Source: Aestuariibaculum sp. M13 (lineage in GTDB: Bacteria; Bacteroidota; Bacteroidia; Flavobacteriales; Flavobacteriaceae). Taken from it: 64,000 nt of DNA. Both the position numbers and the translations under genes were made by a program. Positions 8,317 to 16,721 of this stretch are shown piece by piece. The stretch is taken from positions 186,001 to 250,000 of the forward strand of contig NZ_JANIAC010000004.1 of assembly GCF_024723255.1 (NCBI RefSeq), read 5' to 3'. Position 1 is the first letter of the stretch. Each line of letters opens with the position of its first letter. The notes beneath the pieces are model-generated. The model ran no database searches. It was given only the letters and a program-made list of their open reading frames with translations, and was not told where the DNA came from.

Positions 8317-9648
8317 ATGTCCAATATTTCTGATATATTGCAAGGTGAATACGAAAGTGAATACGGAAACGAATACGATTTATCTGTGCAAAAACAATTT
8401 TCCAAGCCCAAAATCTACACAGCCAGTGGTAATTTAAAGAAACGTTGGTATGTCTATTTTTCTTACCGGGATCCGAAGACGAATACCTTAAAACGTCAAT
8501 CTCCAATCTATGCCAATGCGAATCGGTATCAAACCAAAGAAGAGCGTATGGCAATTTTGACTGTTTACAGTCAAATTCTATTTAAATTACTTAAAAGAGG
8601 CTACAATCCTTATGCTGATAATGTCGAACTTTTTAAAAAAGAAACGGCAAAACAGCGTACAGATAACACCACGGAGACTCCTGAAATTAAAATCACACCC
8701 AAAGTTGAGCTAAAGTCAGAACAATCAGAGGAAGTCGTTGACAAAGTAAAGTGTATAGAAGAAGCTTGTGTATTTGATATGACTTAAAAAAAACAGTCTC
8801 TTAAAGAAAGTAGTATTAGGTCGTATAAAAGCCATATTAAAGTTTTCTGTGAATGGTTAAAAGATAATCACCCAAAGATTACATTCATCCGTGAAGTTGA
8901 TAGAAAGCTTATTTTAGAGTTTTTGAATCATATACTAACCAATTCTTCAGCCAGAAATAGAAACAACTACAGAGCCAGTTTAAGTAGCTTATATCAAACC
9001 TTAGAGGATAATGATATTGTTAGCCAAAACTTTATTAAGAATATAAAAGCATTAAAAACACAACCCAAACGCAATAAAACCTATAACAAAGAGCTTCAAG
9101 AGGATATCTTTAAGCATATGGAAGAGCAGGATCCAACACTTTTGTTGTTTGTAAAGTTTGTGGCCTATGGCTTGTTAAGACCAATTGAGATTTGTCGTTT
9201 AAAAGTAGGTGATATAGACTTGAAACATAAAACAGTCACCTTTGAAGCTAAGAATAAAGCCTTAAAGACTAAAATTATTCCAGAGATTTTATTTCAAGAA
9301 TTACCCGACTTAAGCAAATTTAACAAGGAAGACAGTTTGTTTACACCACAAGGCATAGGGGGAGAGTGGCATTTAGGTGATGACAGTAAACGTAATTACT
9401 TTTCAAAGCGTTTTAAAAAGATCGTCAAGGATACCTTTGACCTAGATTCAGAGCATAGCATGTATAGTTTCAGACATACCTTTATAACGAAGTTATACAG
9501 AGCCTTGGTAAAGGAGTCTTCACCCAATGAAGCTAAAAGTAAATTAATGCAAATTACAGGTCATAATACTATGGATGCTTTAGAGAAATACTTAAGAGAT
9601 ATTGATGCCGAATTACCAAAAGATTTTTCAGAATTACTAAAAAGTTAG
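8317..9648 (+). pseudogene. Tyrosine recombinase (integrase 1), nonsense-inactivated
   Basis: One continuous reading frame interrupted by a single TAA at 8785-8787. The codons on both sides align without a gap to the intact integrase at 45918-47222, where this position is Leu, so one TTA-to-TAA change explains the break. The C-terminal half keeps the catalytic set: Arg in LLRPIEICRL, YSFRH (Tyr in place of the first His, Arg present), the GH of ITGHNTM and the nucleophile Tyr of LEKYLRD. The N-terminal part has the arm-binding-type region. A TTG at 8923 could restart a fragment with the catalytic domain, but it would lack DNA-binding parts. A sequencing error at this base is the main alternative. 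Confidence 0.88.
8347..8377 (+). repeat. Three GAATACG repeats, 12-bp period (left arm sites)
   Basis: GAATACG at 8347-8353, 8359-8365 and 8371-8377, exactly one per 12 bp, inside the 5' end of int1, where they encode an E-Y-x-x repeat. The same heptamer occurs three times at the other island end (45729-45758), and a GMATACG triplet lies in int2 (45948-45978). They are probably arm-type binding sites of the integrase. Confidence 0.65.
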
Positions 9649-9654
9649 CCCCTT

Positions 9655-10377
9655 ATGAAATCATATGAAGATATACAATTAGAACTTCTAAGTAATTTGT
9701 TTTGCGCTTCGGTGTATTACTTGCCTTTAGGATTATTAGAGATGGCTGGCGAAACGACACCGGTGTTGTTAAGTCATGCTAATAGGATGTTGCTTTTTGA
9801 GAAAAATGGACACAATTATTTAGTAGACCAACAACCGGTTAGTGTTCATGTATTCCCTAAATCATTCCTTTTAGATAATAACATATACACCCTCTTGGAA
9901 CTGATTGAGACCGAACCTAAGACAAAGGTTAAGTTTTTAATCGATCGCTATACAACCTATGTTCAAGGGTTTGTTCGTATTTACAATTATTATGTAGAGT
10001 ACGTGAAAATGGACATACCTGATGTGAGTAAGGATCAGTATAATGGATTTGTACAACAGTTACATATCACACAGCAGCATTTAGAAGAGCTTAAAGAGCG
10101 GTTTGGTAAAAAAGTAAATAATAAACCGGAAGTAAAGCAGGTGTTGGTTTCTGAAAATAAAGCCCTGGAGGAAACACTGGAAGAAGTAAAACGTGTGTTG
10201 ATTCCGAATGTTAATAAAGACTCTGATAAATTAGAATTTAAGTTAAAAGAAACTAAGACGTCTAAAGCTCAGGATGCAAGAAAGCAGTATATTGAAGAAC
10301 TAAAAGAGCAGGCAAGAAGCGAAGCAGAGTTTGTCCTGTTAACACAAGTGTTTAATGTGCCATTAGAGACCAATTAA
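9655..10377 (+). CDS. Unknown int-linked protein, family copy 1
   Basis: A 240-residue protein of unrecognised family, starting 6 bp after the integrase stop, so the two are probably co-transcribed. It has no signal peptide or clear membrane helix. It has an N-terminal region of mixed hydrophobic/charged residues and a long charged helical C-terminal half (about residues 150-225). Its end (EAEFVLLTQVFN) resembles the end of the protein after integrase 2 (QVEDFLLRTVFN), and the lengths and positions match. It may assist or regulate the integrase, for example as an excision or directionality factor. That role rests only on linkage. Confidence 0.6.
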   Translation: MKSYEDIQLELLSNLFCASVYYLPLGLLEMAGETTPVLLSHANRMLLFEKNGHNYLVDQQPVSVHVFPKSFLLDNNIYTLLELIETEPKTKVKFLIDRYTTYVQGFVRIYNYYVEYVKMDIPDVSKDQYNGFVQQLHITQQHLEELKERFGKKVNNKPEVKQVLVSENKALEETLEEVKRVLIPNVNKDSDKLEFKLKETKTSKAQDARKQYIEELKEQARSEAEFVLLTQVFNVPLETN

Positions 10378-10445
10378 AGTTAACCATGGAAGCAACATTT
10401 TAAATAACCACTTTTAAATAAATCTATAAAACGCCCAAACATCAC

Positions 10446-11000
10446 ATGAGTAAAAAACACCCAGTAAAAAACAGTGACCCATCAGTAAACCTAAGATTAT
10501 CTCAGGAATTAAAAGATACCATAAAATCCGAAGCAGCTAAGAAAAATCTAACGGTTTCCAAATATTTAAGAGAACTGCTTGAAAATATTTATAGTGGTGA
10601 TTACTGTAAAAAGGAAGTTGTTGGTGAAAAAGTAGAAACTTTTTTGTTTTCACAGGACTTTATGCAGTTGATTGTATGGATGTATACTAAGAAGGCTGAT
10701 AAAAAGAAAACGGAATCAAAAGATGAGTTGAATAGATATATTTCAACATTAAAGAAGGTAGAAGGCCATATGCCTGACAATTTAGTTAGGGAGTTTGATA
10801 AAATATTGCAGGATATTATAAAAGTTAGAAATGATGAAAACAAATATTTGCCACATTCTTACACTTTTATAGATGCATATTCTGAAAAGGAAAAATTTAA
10901 TTTTAATCTTCTTCAGGAGTTTCTTTTAAATGACGATGCACTAAGTCGATATGTCTTTTTGAAAACATATAAACCTAAACTTTCCACCCTTAAATGGTAG
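10446..11000 (+). CDS. Ribbon-helix-helix DNA-binding protein
   Basis: A 184-residue protein. Residues about 12-48 read as an Arc/MetJ-type ribbon-helix-helix: a short strand (VNLRLS) followed by two helices (QELKDTIKSEAAKKN, then VSKYLRELLENI). The remaining 130 residues are charged and helical with no family I recognise. Such proteins act as dimeric transcription repressors or relaxosome accessory factors; no relaxase is nearby, so a regulatory role is more likely. Just downstream lies an array of TGTGATA repeats that could be its operator. It lies 68 bp after the unknown int-linked gene. Confidence 0.65.
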   Translation: MSKKHPVKNSDPSVNLRLSQELKDTIKSEAAKKNLTVSKYLRELLENIYSGDYCKKEVVGEKVETFLFSQDFMQLIVWMYTKKADKKKTESKDELNRYISTLKKVEGHMPDNLVREFDKILQDIIKVRNDENKYLPHSYTFIDAYSEKEKFNFNLLQEFLLNDDALSRYVFLKTYKPKLSTLKW

Positions 11001-11020
11001 AAATTTAGCTAATAAATATT

Positions 11021-11063
11021 TGTGATATTTTATGTGATACATTTGTGATAAAAAAATATCACA
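11021..11063 (+). promoter_or_regulatory. TGTGATA repeat array (candidate operator)
   Basis: TGTGATA occurs at 11021-11027, 11033-11039 and 11044-11050, and in inverted form (TATCACA) at 11057-11063. A further copy is at 11173-11179. Spacing of 11-12 bp puts the three direct copies on one helix face, as for operators of ribbon-helix-helix or other oligomeric regulators. It lies between the ribbon-helix-helix gene and operon A. Confidence 0.5.
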
Positions 11064-11440
11064 AAATAAAATTAGGGGTGGTGTAGATGACAATTGTAGT
11101 CAAAAATGCCATTTTGATGGGTTTTAGGGGTGTTTTAAGTTGTTGCATCCAATATTGGTTGTTTTTTAATTGTGTGATAAAATTAAATTTTGGTGAAGAG
11201 TATTCTTTCGGATTTACCATTTATATATAGGTTACATTATTACTTTACAATGAGATGGTTTTTATTTAAATAAATTTCCAAGAATGAATATGACTAGTGG
11301 GAAATTTTGGTGTTTAAATAGCTTGAAGTTTATGTTTATTAAATGTCTAGAAATGTTAAGGAAGGTCTTTGTTTTAATAAAAGAAAAATTATATTTATCA
11401 AATTATTAATAAAATCCGTAAATAGTTAAATTAATTCAAG
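11064..11440 (+). other. Non-coding leader region of operon A
   Basis: No open frame of note. It holds one extra TGTGATA (11173-11179). Near the end is a weak promoter match, TTTG at 11368-11371 and TATATTTA at 11390-11397 (18-bp spacer, 7 of 8 bases of the -7 box), about 45 bp before the sigma gene. Nothing else is recognised. Confidence 0.4.
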
Positions 11441-11995
11441 TTGATAGCTGAAAATACAGAAATTACAGCAAAATCATTCAGAGAAATATACTATTCTCTA
11501 TACCCTCGTTTACTTTCTTTTGGTTTAAAATATGTAAAAGATCAATTTGTAGCAGAGGAAGTTGTAGAGGAATGTATGATGTATTTATGGGAAAAAAGGA
11601 AGGAACTTCAGGATATTAAAGATTTAAAGTCCTATCTGTACACCATGGTTAAAAACCGATGCTATGCCTTTCTTAGAAACAACTATAAAGAAATATCTTT
11701 AGAAACGGTAAATTACGAATCTATATCTCAGGAAGAACAGTTTATAATTGAAGAAGAAGCCCATGCAATTTTAATGAAAGCTGTTGAAGAATTGCCAGAA
11801 AAATGTAAAAAAGTATTCAAAATGTCTTGTATTGATGGTATGAAATATAAAGATATTGCAATTGAAATGGATATTACTGTAAATACCGTAAAATCTCAGA
11901 GATCACGGGCTATAGAGCTTCTTAAAAGAAGCCTTAAAGACCAGCCTTTTGTCGTGGTTTATTTATCGATTTTGTTAAAATCACAATTTTTTTAA
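11441..11995 (+). CDS. ECF sigma factor of operon A
   Basis: A 184-residue RpoE-like sigma factor. Sigma-70 region 2 is at about residues 13-78 (AEEVVEECMMYLWEKRKEL, the -10 binding helix). Region 4 is at about 118-168, with the helix-turn-helix KYKDIAIEMDITVNTVKSQ. Only a TTG at 11441 gives full length, since no upstream in-frame ATG is seen; a TTG would lower expression. It lies directly before fecR on the same strand. In Bacteroidota such pairs control the adjacent susC/susD: FecR holds the sigma factor until SusC signals substrate. Confidence 0.88.
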   Translation: MIAENTEITAKSFREIYYSLYPRLLSFGLKYVKDQFVAEEVVEECMMYLWEKRKELQDIKDLKSYLYTMVKNRCYAFLRNNYKEISLETVNYESISQEEQFIIEEEAHAILMKAVEELPEKCKKVFKMSCIDGMKYKDIAIEMDITVNTVKSQRSRAIELLKRSLKDQPFVVVYLSILLKSQFF

Positions 11996-12085
11996 AATTT
12001 TTTTCCACCCATTCTGTATTTATTTTACTCTTATTATAAAAACAATGTGTTTTTAATAAATACATAATGTTTTAGTAATATAAAT

Positions 12086-13282
12086 ATGAGCAAAAAATTG
12101 TATTCAAAATATAGGATTGCAGAGCTGATTAGTAAATCCATTATGGGAACTATAGAATTGGCTGAAAAAGCAGAACTTGATCATTGGTTGCAAAATGAAG
12201 AAGCTTCCAAATTATATCAAGAAATTGTCGATCAGAAAAAGCTGAACGATAAATATAAATTTTATCAGTCTATAAGAACCGATAAAAAATTCAATCAACT
12301 ACAACAAAAAATTAAAAAATCTAACAGGGTTAAGAAAATTAAAAACGTATTAAAGTATGCAGCCGTGTTGGTTGTTCTTTTATCAGTAACTTTTTATTGG
12401 CAGTACCGTACTCACGAACAAGAGCAAATTGTTACCCAGCAAGTCTTGAGTGAAATTAAACCTGGCTATTCAAAGGCCGTTTTAATTTTAGCCGATGGAA
12501 GTGAAGTGGTTTTGGATGCACATAAAAATGAGACCATTCAATCTAAAGGAGGACGCTTTATTGAAAATAAAGAAAATGTTCTGGAATATAAAGAGTATAA
12601 CAATACAGCATCAGCATCGGTAGGTTTTAATACGCTGCATGTACCACATGGAGGTATTTATAGCGTGGTGTTGCCCGATGGGACAAAAGTTTGGGTTAAC
12701 TCGGCATCATCAATTAAATATCCTGAATCTTTTACAGGAAATACAAGGGAGGTTGAATTATCTGGCGAGGCCTATTTTGATGTGGTTAAGAGTGATAAGA
12801 AGTTTATAGTGAAAACTAATACTTTAAATGTTACGGTTTTAGGAACATCATTTAATGTAAGTGCATATGAAGATGATGATTTTTTTGCCACAACGCTTGT
12901 AGAAGGTAAAGTGGAATTAACATCAGAGAATGCAGGAACAATGGTATTAGCACCTAATCAACAAGGGTATTATAAAAAAGGAAGCAATAGCATTATGTTA
13001 ACCAAAAATGTAAGTGTTAGAAATTACACATCATGGAAAGATGGTAAATTTTATTTTGAACATGAGTCACTGGAAAACATACTTAAAAAATTAGGCAGAT
13101 GGTATGATTTTGAAGTCGATTTTGAAGATAATAAAACCAAAACGGTTGTCTTTACTGGTGTGGCAAGAAAGGATAATGAATTAAGAAGTTTAATGGATAT
13201 GATTGCAAAAACAGCTCGTATTGATTACAAGGCATATAAAAATGATAATAAAACTATAGAAGTGAAAATTTTGAAAAAATAA
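12086..13282 (+). CDS. FecR anti-sigma factor of operon A
   Basis: A 398-residue single-pass inner-membrane protein. The N-terminal cytoplasmic part (1-88) should bind the sigma factor. One membrane helix is at about 90-106. The periplasmic FecR domain is at about 185-283 (GTKVWVNSASSIKYP and GEAYFDV, family hallmarks), and a C-terminal DUF4974 domain is at about 320-396, which contacts the STN domain of SusC. It starts 90 bp after the sigma gene. It likely receives the signal from the SusC encoded next. Confidence 0.92.
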   Translation: MSKKLYSKYRIAELISKSIMGTIELAEKAELDHWLQNEEASKLYQEIVDQKKLNDKYKFYQSIRTDKKFNQLQQKIKKSNRVKKIKNVLKYAAVLVVLLSVTFYWQYRTHEQEQIVTQQVLSEIKPGYSKAVLILADGSEVVLDAHKNETIQSKGGRFIENKENVLEYKEYNNTASASVGFNTLHVPHGGIYSVVLPDGTKVWVNSASSIKYPESFTGNTREVELSGEAYFDVVKSDKKFIVKTNTLNVTVLGTSFNVSAYEDDDFFATTLVEGKVELTSENAGTMVLAPNQQGYYKKGSNSIMLTKNVSVRNYTSWKDGKFYFEHESLENILKKLGRWYDFEVDFEDNKTKTVVFTGVARKDNELRSLMDMIAKTARIDYKAYKNDNKTIEVKILKK

Positions 13283-13291
13283 CAGTACAAA

Positions 13292-13322
13292 AACCGATTG
13301 ATATTGGTAGTATCAATCGGTT
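13292..13322 (+). promoter_or_regulatory. Stem-loop between fecR and susC, operon A
   Basis: A perfect 12-bp stem AACCGATTGATA/TATCAATCGGTT with a 7-nt loop and no U-tract. Hairpins of different sequence occupy the same place in operons B, C and D. Confidence 0.7.
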
Positions 13323-13383
13323 GTAAAATGCTGTTGATTAACTAAGTGACTAAAAATAATTAACCAATTTAACACGTAAATGT

Positions 13384-16300
13384 ATGAAAAAAAACTTTTC
13401 AAGGGAAGGGTATTTTCTTCTCAGGCGATTCATGCCGCAAATTTTAAGCTTTATGAGGCGATCAATCTACTTGTTTATAATATTATTTAATATTGGTGCT
13501 TTTGCATTTTCACAAAAAATCACACTAAATCTCAATGGGGTTACGCTTCACGAAGCCTTGAGAACTGTTAGCGATAAGGCTAATATCGATTTCTTTTATA
13601 GTGATGATGAACTGGATATTAATAGAATAATTAATGCAGATTTTGTAGATACCGATGTAGAAGTTATTGTAACATCTTTAATAGGTGCTGGCTTTAAACT
13701 AGAAGAGCAAAGTAACGGACTGTATTTAATTGTGCCAGTTGAAGAAATACAACAGGGAAATCTTGTTAGTGGTGTTGTTACCGATGAAATAGGTCAGCCA
13801 TTACCAGGAGTAACTGTTTTGGTAAAAGAAACAAAAAAAGGAGTAAGTACAGATTTTGATGGTAATTATAAAGTTGTTATTGAAAAAGGACAAACTCTTT
13901 TATTTAGCTATGTAGGTTTTAAATCTCAAGAAATTGTTTATAGCAGCCAAAAAACTATTGATATAAAATTAGCTGAAGATATATCAGCTTTAGATGAAGT
14001 TGTGGTTACCGGTATCGTAGAGCGTAAAAAAGATACCTACACGGGAGCTGTAAATACGGTTTCTGGTGAAGAACTTAAAGCGATAGGTAATGTTAATGTT
14101 ATTGAAAGTTTAAAAACATTAGACCCTTCCTTTATAGTATTGGAAAACAACCTGCAAGGATCTAACCCTAATGTACTGCCAAACATTGAGGTAAGAGGAA
14201 AAACGAGTATTTCTAACGAAGACTTAAGAGACGAGTATGGAGCTGATCCAAACAGTCCTTTATTTATTTTAGATGGTTTTGAAACCACCCTGCGTACCAT
14301 TGTAGATTTAGATATGAACCGTGTGGCTTCCATTACCATTTTAAAAGATGCTGCTTCTACAGCTTTGTATGGTTCTAAAGCAGCAAATGGCGTTGTAGTT
14401 GTTGAAACCATTAAGCCAAGAGAAGGTCAAATTCAATTAAGTTATACTGGAGATTTTACTGTTGAAACACCTGATCTCACAGATTATAATTTGATGAATT
14501 CTTCAGAAAAGTTAGAGTATGAAAGACTATCAGGGTTGTGGTCTGTTTATGGGAATCCTGTAGTTTTAGATAGTATGTATAATCAAAGATTAGCTGATAT
14601 AAAAAGAGGTGTGGACACCTATTGGTTAAATGAGCCTGTAAGAACAGCAGTATCTCAAAGACATTCTGTCATGGCAAGTGGAGGCTCCGAATCGCTTCGA
14701 TTTAATGCCGGTTTTAATTATCGTGATGGAAAAGGTGTGATGAAAGGCTCTGGAAGAGATACCTGGGGTGGTAATGTCGATTTAATTTATAGAAGAGGAA
14801 AGGTAAACATATCTAATAGATTATATGTTAGTGGTTACGAGGCTAAGGAATCTAATTATGGATCATTTAGTGATTATGCTCGAGCTAACCCATATTACAA
14901 AAAGTATAATGCTTTGGGAGAAATTACAAGGTATTTAGATGCTGATCCATTAAGAGGGAGTGGGTTAGTGAATCCTTTATACCAAACATTACTGAATAAT
15001 TCAGATGAAACAACAAGCTTTTCCATTCAGAATAACTTGGGTATTATAATAGATTTAACACCTAATTTAAGAGTTCAAGGTGGACTTCAGGTGAGAAAGA
15101 TTTCTTCAGAAAGAGAAGTATTCCTAGATCCTGAAGATCCAACATTTGATGATGTTAGTTTTTTTGAAAAGGGAACATTAACAAAAACAGAAAACGATAA
15201 TTTTAACTATATGGCTAACGCGATGTTAGTGTATAATAATTTAATAAATGGTAAGCATAGTATAAATGCGAATGTTCGAGCTGATATAGAGGAGCAAAAT
15301 TCAGAAGTTTATGGTACTACAGTTGTAGGTTTTCCAGTTGGTGCAAATGCCAATCCAAGCTTTTCATTTAGTTATAGGCCAGATTCTAAGCCTAATTATT
15401 CGGTACGAAAATACCGTAGAAATAATATTATGGCTTCTGTTAACTATGCTTTTGATAAACGATACTTACTAGATTTAAATTACCGTTTAGATGGGTCTAC
15501 GGCTTTTGGGTCTAACGAGCAATTTTCACCATTCTGGTCCGCAGGTTTAGGATGGAATATTCATAAAGAGAAGATGTTTAAATCAAATATTATTAATCTG
15601 CTTCGTTTAAAACAAACCTTTGGTTATACCGGGAATCAGAATTTAGGTAGTGTAGCTTCTACATCTGTCTATAACTATGGAAATACTGTAAGCGCCCTAG
15701 GAGTAGGAACAGAATTAAGCCAATTTGCAAATGCCGATTTAGAGTGGCAGCGGACTTTCGATATGAACTTAGGTTTAGATTTCGCTATGTTCAATAATAG
15801 GTTTGATGGACGCTTTAATTTATATAGAAAAAACACTGATCCTCTAGTTGTTGCAGTTGGTCTGGCTTCTTCTACTGGATTAGTAAGTTATCCATTAAAT
15901 GTGGGGCGATTAGAGGTAAATGGTTTTGAAGCCATCGTAAATTATAAAATCATTAATAATTTAAGTAAAGATTTTATGTGGCGTACCGGAATTACAGGTG
16001 CAACGTTAAAAATGAATTATGATGGTTTCGGAAATAAATTACAAGAATTAGATGAAAATGCTATAGCTAGCGGAGATTTATTAAGATATAGGGATGGTTA
16101 CAGTCCTGATGATATTTGGACGGTACCTTCTATGGGAATAGACCCTGCTACCGGAAAAGAAGTCTTTTTAAAGAAAAACGGACAAACCACTTTTGATTAT
16201 GATTATCAAGATGAAATAGTGGTTGGTAATACCAGACCAACTTTAGAGGGTGTTTACAGTAACTATTTTAGTTTAAAAGGTTTTACGTTGGGAGTAAATG

Positions 16301-16707
16301 TAAGATATCGTTTTGGGGGACAGCAGTTTAATTATGCTTTGTATAACAAGGTTGAGAACATTAGGTATGGGGATGTCTTGTATAACCAGGATAGAAGAGC
16401 TTTATACGAAAGGTGGCAACAATCTGGAGATGTTGCACAGTTTAGAGATATAAGAGTAGATGCCTACACTAAAAGAGTGCCAATTTCATCACGTTTTGTT
16501 CAAGATGAAGATGTTTTAATAGGTGAGTCAATTAATTTTGGCTATAGAGCTAGTAATAAAAAGTGGTTGGAGGCTATTGGAATGAAATCATTACGATTTA
16601 ATGCTTATATGAATAACATTTTTAGAGTTTCATCAGTATTAGCGGAGCGCGGGATTGATTATCCATTTGCTCGTTCTGTATCTTTTAGTATTAACGCGTC
16701 ATTTTAA
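13384..16707 (+). CDS. SusC/RagA TonB-dependent transporter, operon A
   Basis: A 1107-residue outer-membrane transporter. An N-terminal hydrophobic signal (about 30-43) is preceded by an unusually long basic extension. Then come an STN signalling domain (about 45-120), a carboxypeptidase-D-like regulatory domain (about 128-213), the plug (starting near LDEVVVTG, with ILKDAASTALYGSKAANGVV) and a 22-strand barrel ending in an aromatic residue (SFSINASF). The STN domain couples it to the FecR/sigma pair encoded upstream. SusC imports large ligands captured by its SusD lid, with energy from TonB. SusD follows after 5 bp. Confidence 0.95.
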   Translation: MKKNFSREGYFLLRRFMPQILSFMRRSIYLFIILFNIGAFAFSQKITLNLNGVTLHEALRTVSDKANIDFFYSDDELDINRIINADFVDTDVEVIVTSLIGAGFKLEEQSNGLYLIVPVEEIQQGNLVSGVVTDEIGQPLPGVTVLVKETKKGVSTDFDGNYKVVIEKGQTLLFSYVGFKSQEIVYSSQKTIDIKLAEDISALDEVVVTGIVERKKDTYTGAVNTVSGEELKAIGNVNVIESLKTLDPSFIVLENNLQGSNPNVLPNIEVRGKTSISNEDLRDEYGADPNSPLFILDGFETTLRTIVDLDMNRVASITILKDAASTALYGSKAANGVVVVETIKPREGQIQLSYTGDFTVETPDLTDYNLMNSSEKLEYERLSGLWSVYGNPVVLDSMYNQRLADIKRGVDTYWLNEPVRTAVSQRHSVMASGGSESLRFNAGFNYRDGKGVMKGSGRDTWGGNVDLIYRRGKVNISNRLYVSGYEAKESNYGSFSDYARANPYYKKYNALGEITRYLDADPLRGSGLVNPLYQTLLNNSDETTSFSIQNNLGIIIDLTPNLRVQGGLQVRKISSEREVFLDPEDPTFDDVSFFEKGTLTKTENDNFNYMANAMLVYNNLINGKHSINANVRADIEEQNSEVYGTTVVGFPVGANANPSFSFSYRPDSKPNYSVRKYRRNNIMASVNYAFDKRYLLDLNYRLDGSTAFGSNEQFSPFWSAGLGWNIHKEKMFKSNIINLLRLKQTFGYTGNQNLGSVASTSVYNYGNTVSALGVGTELSQFANADLEWQRTFDMNLGLDFAMFNNRFDGRFNLYRKNTDPLVVAVGLASSTGLVSYPLNVGRLEVNGFEAIVNYKIINNLSKDFMWRTGITGATLKMNYDGFGNKLQELDENAIASGDLLRYRDGYSPDDIWTVPSMGIDPATGKEVFLKKNGQTTFDYDYQDEIVVGNTRPTLEGVYSNYFSLKGFTLGVNVRYRFGGQQFNYALYNKVENIRYGDVLYNQDRRALYERWQQSGDVAQFRDIRVDAYTKRVPISSRFVQDEDVLIGESINFGYRASNKKWLEAIGMKSLRFNAYMNNIFRVSSVLAERGIDYPFARSVSFSINASF

Positions 16708-16721
16708 TAAGTATGTTGATT

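Noticed and set aside
8347-8377. CRISPR-like or microsatellite array
   Set aside because: Units of 7 bp at 12-bp spacing, only three copies and inside a coding region; no spacers or cas genes occur in the window.
8923-9648. Separate short integrase gene starting at TTG 8923
   Set aside because: It is in the same frame as the upstream fragment, and the codons between them align with integrase 2. It is the 3' part of one broken gene.
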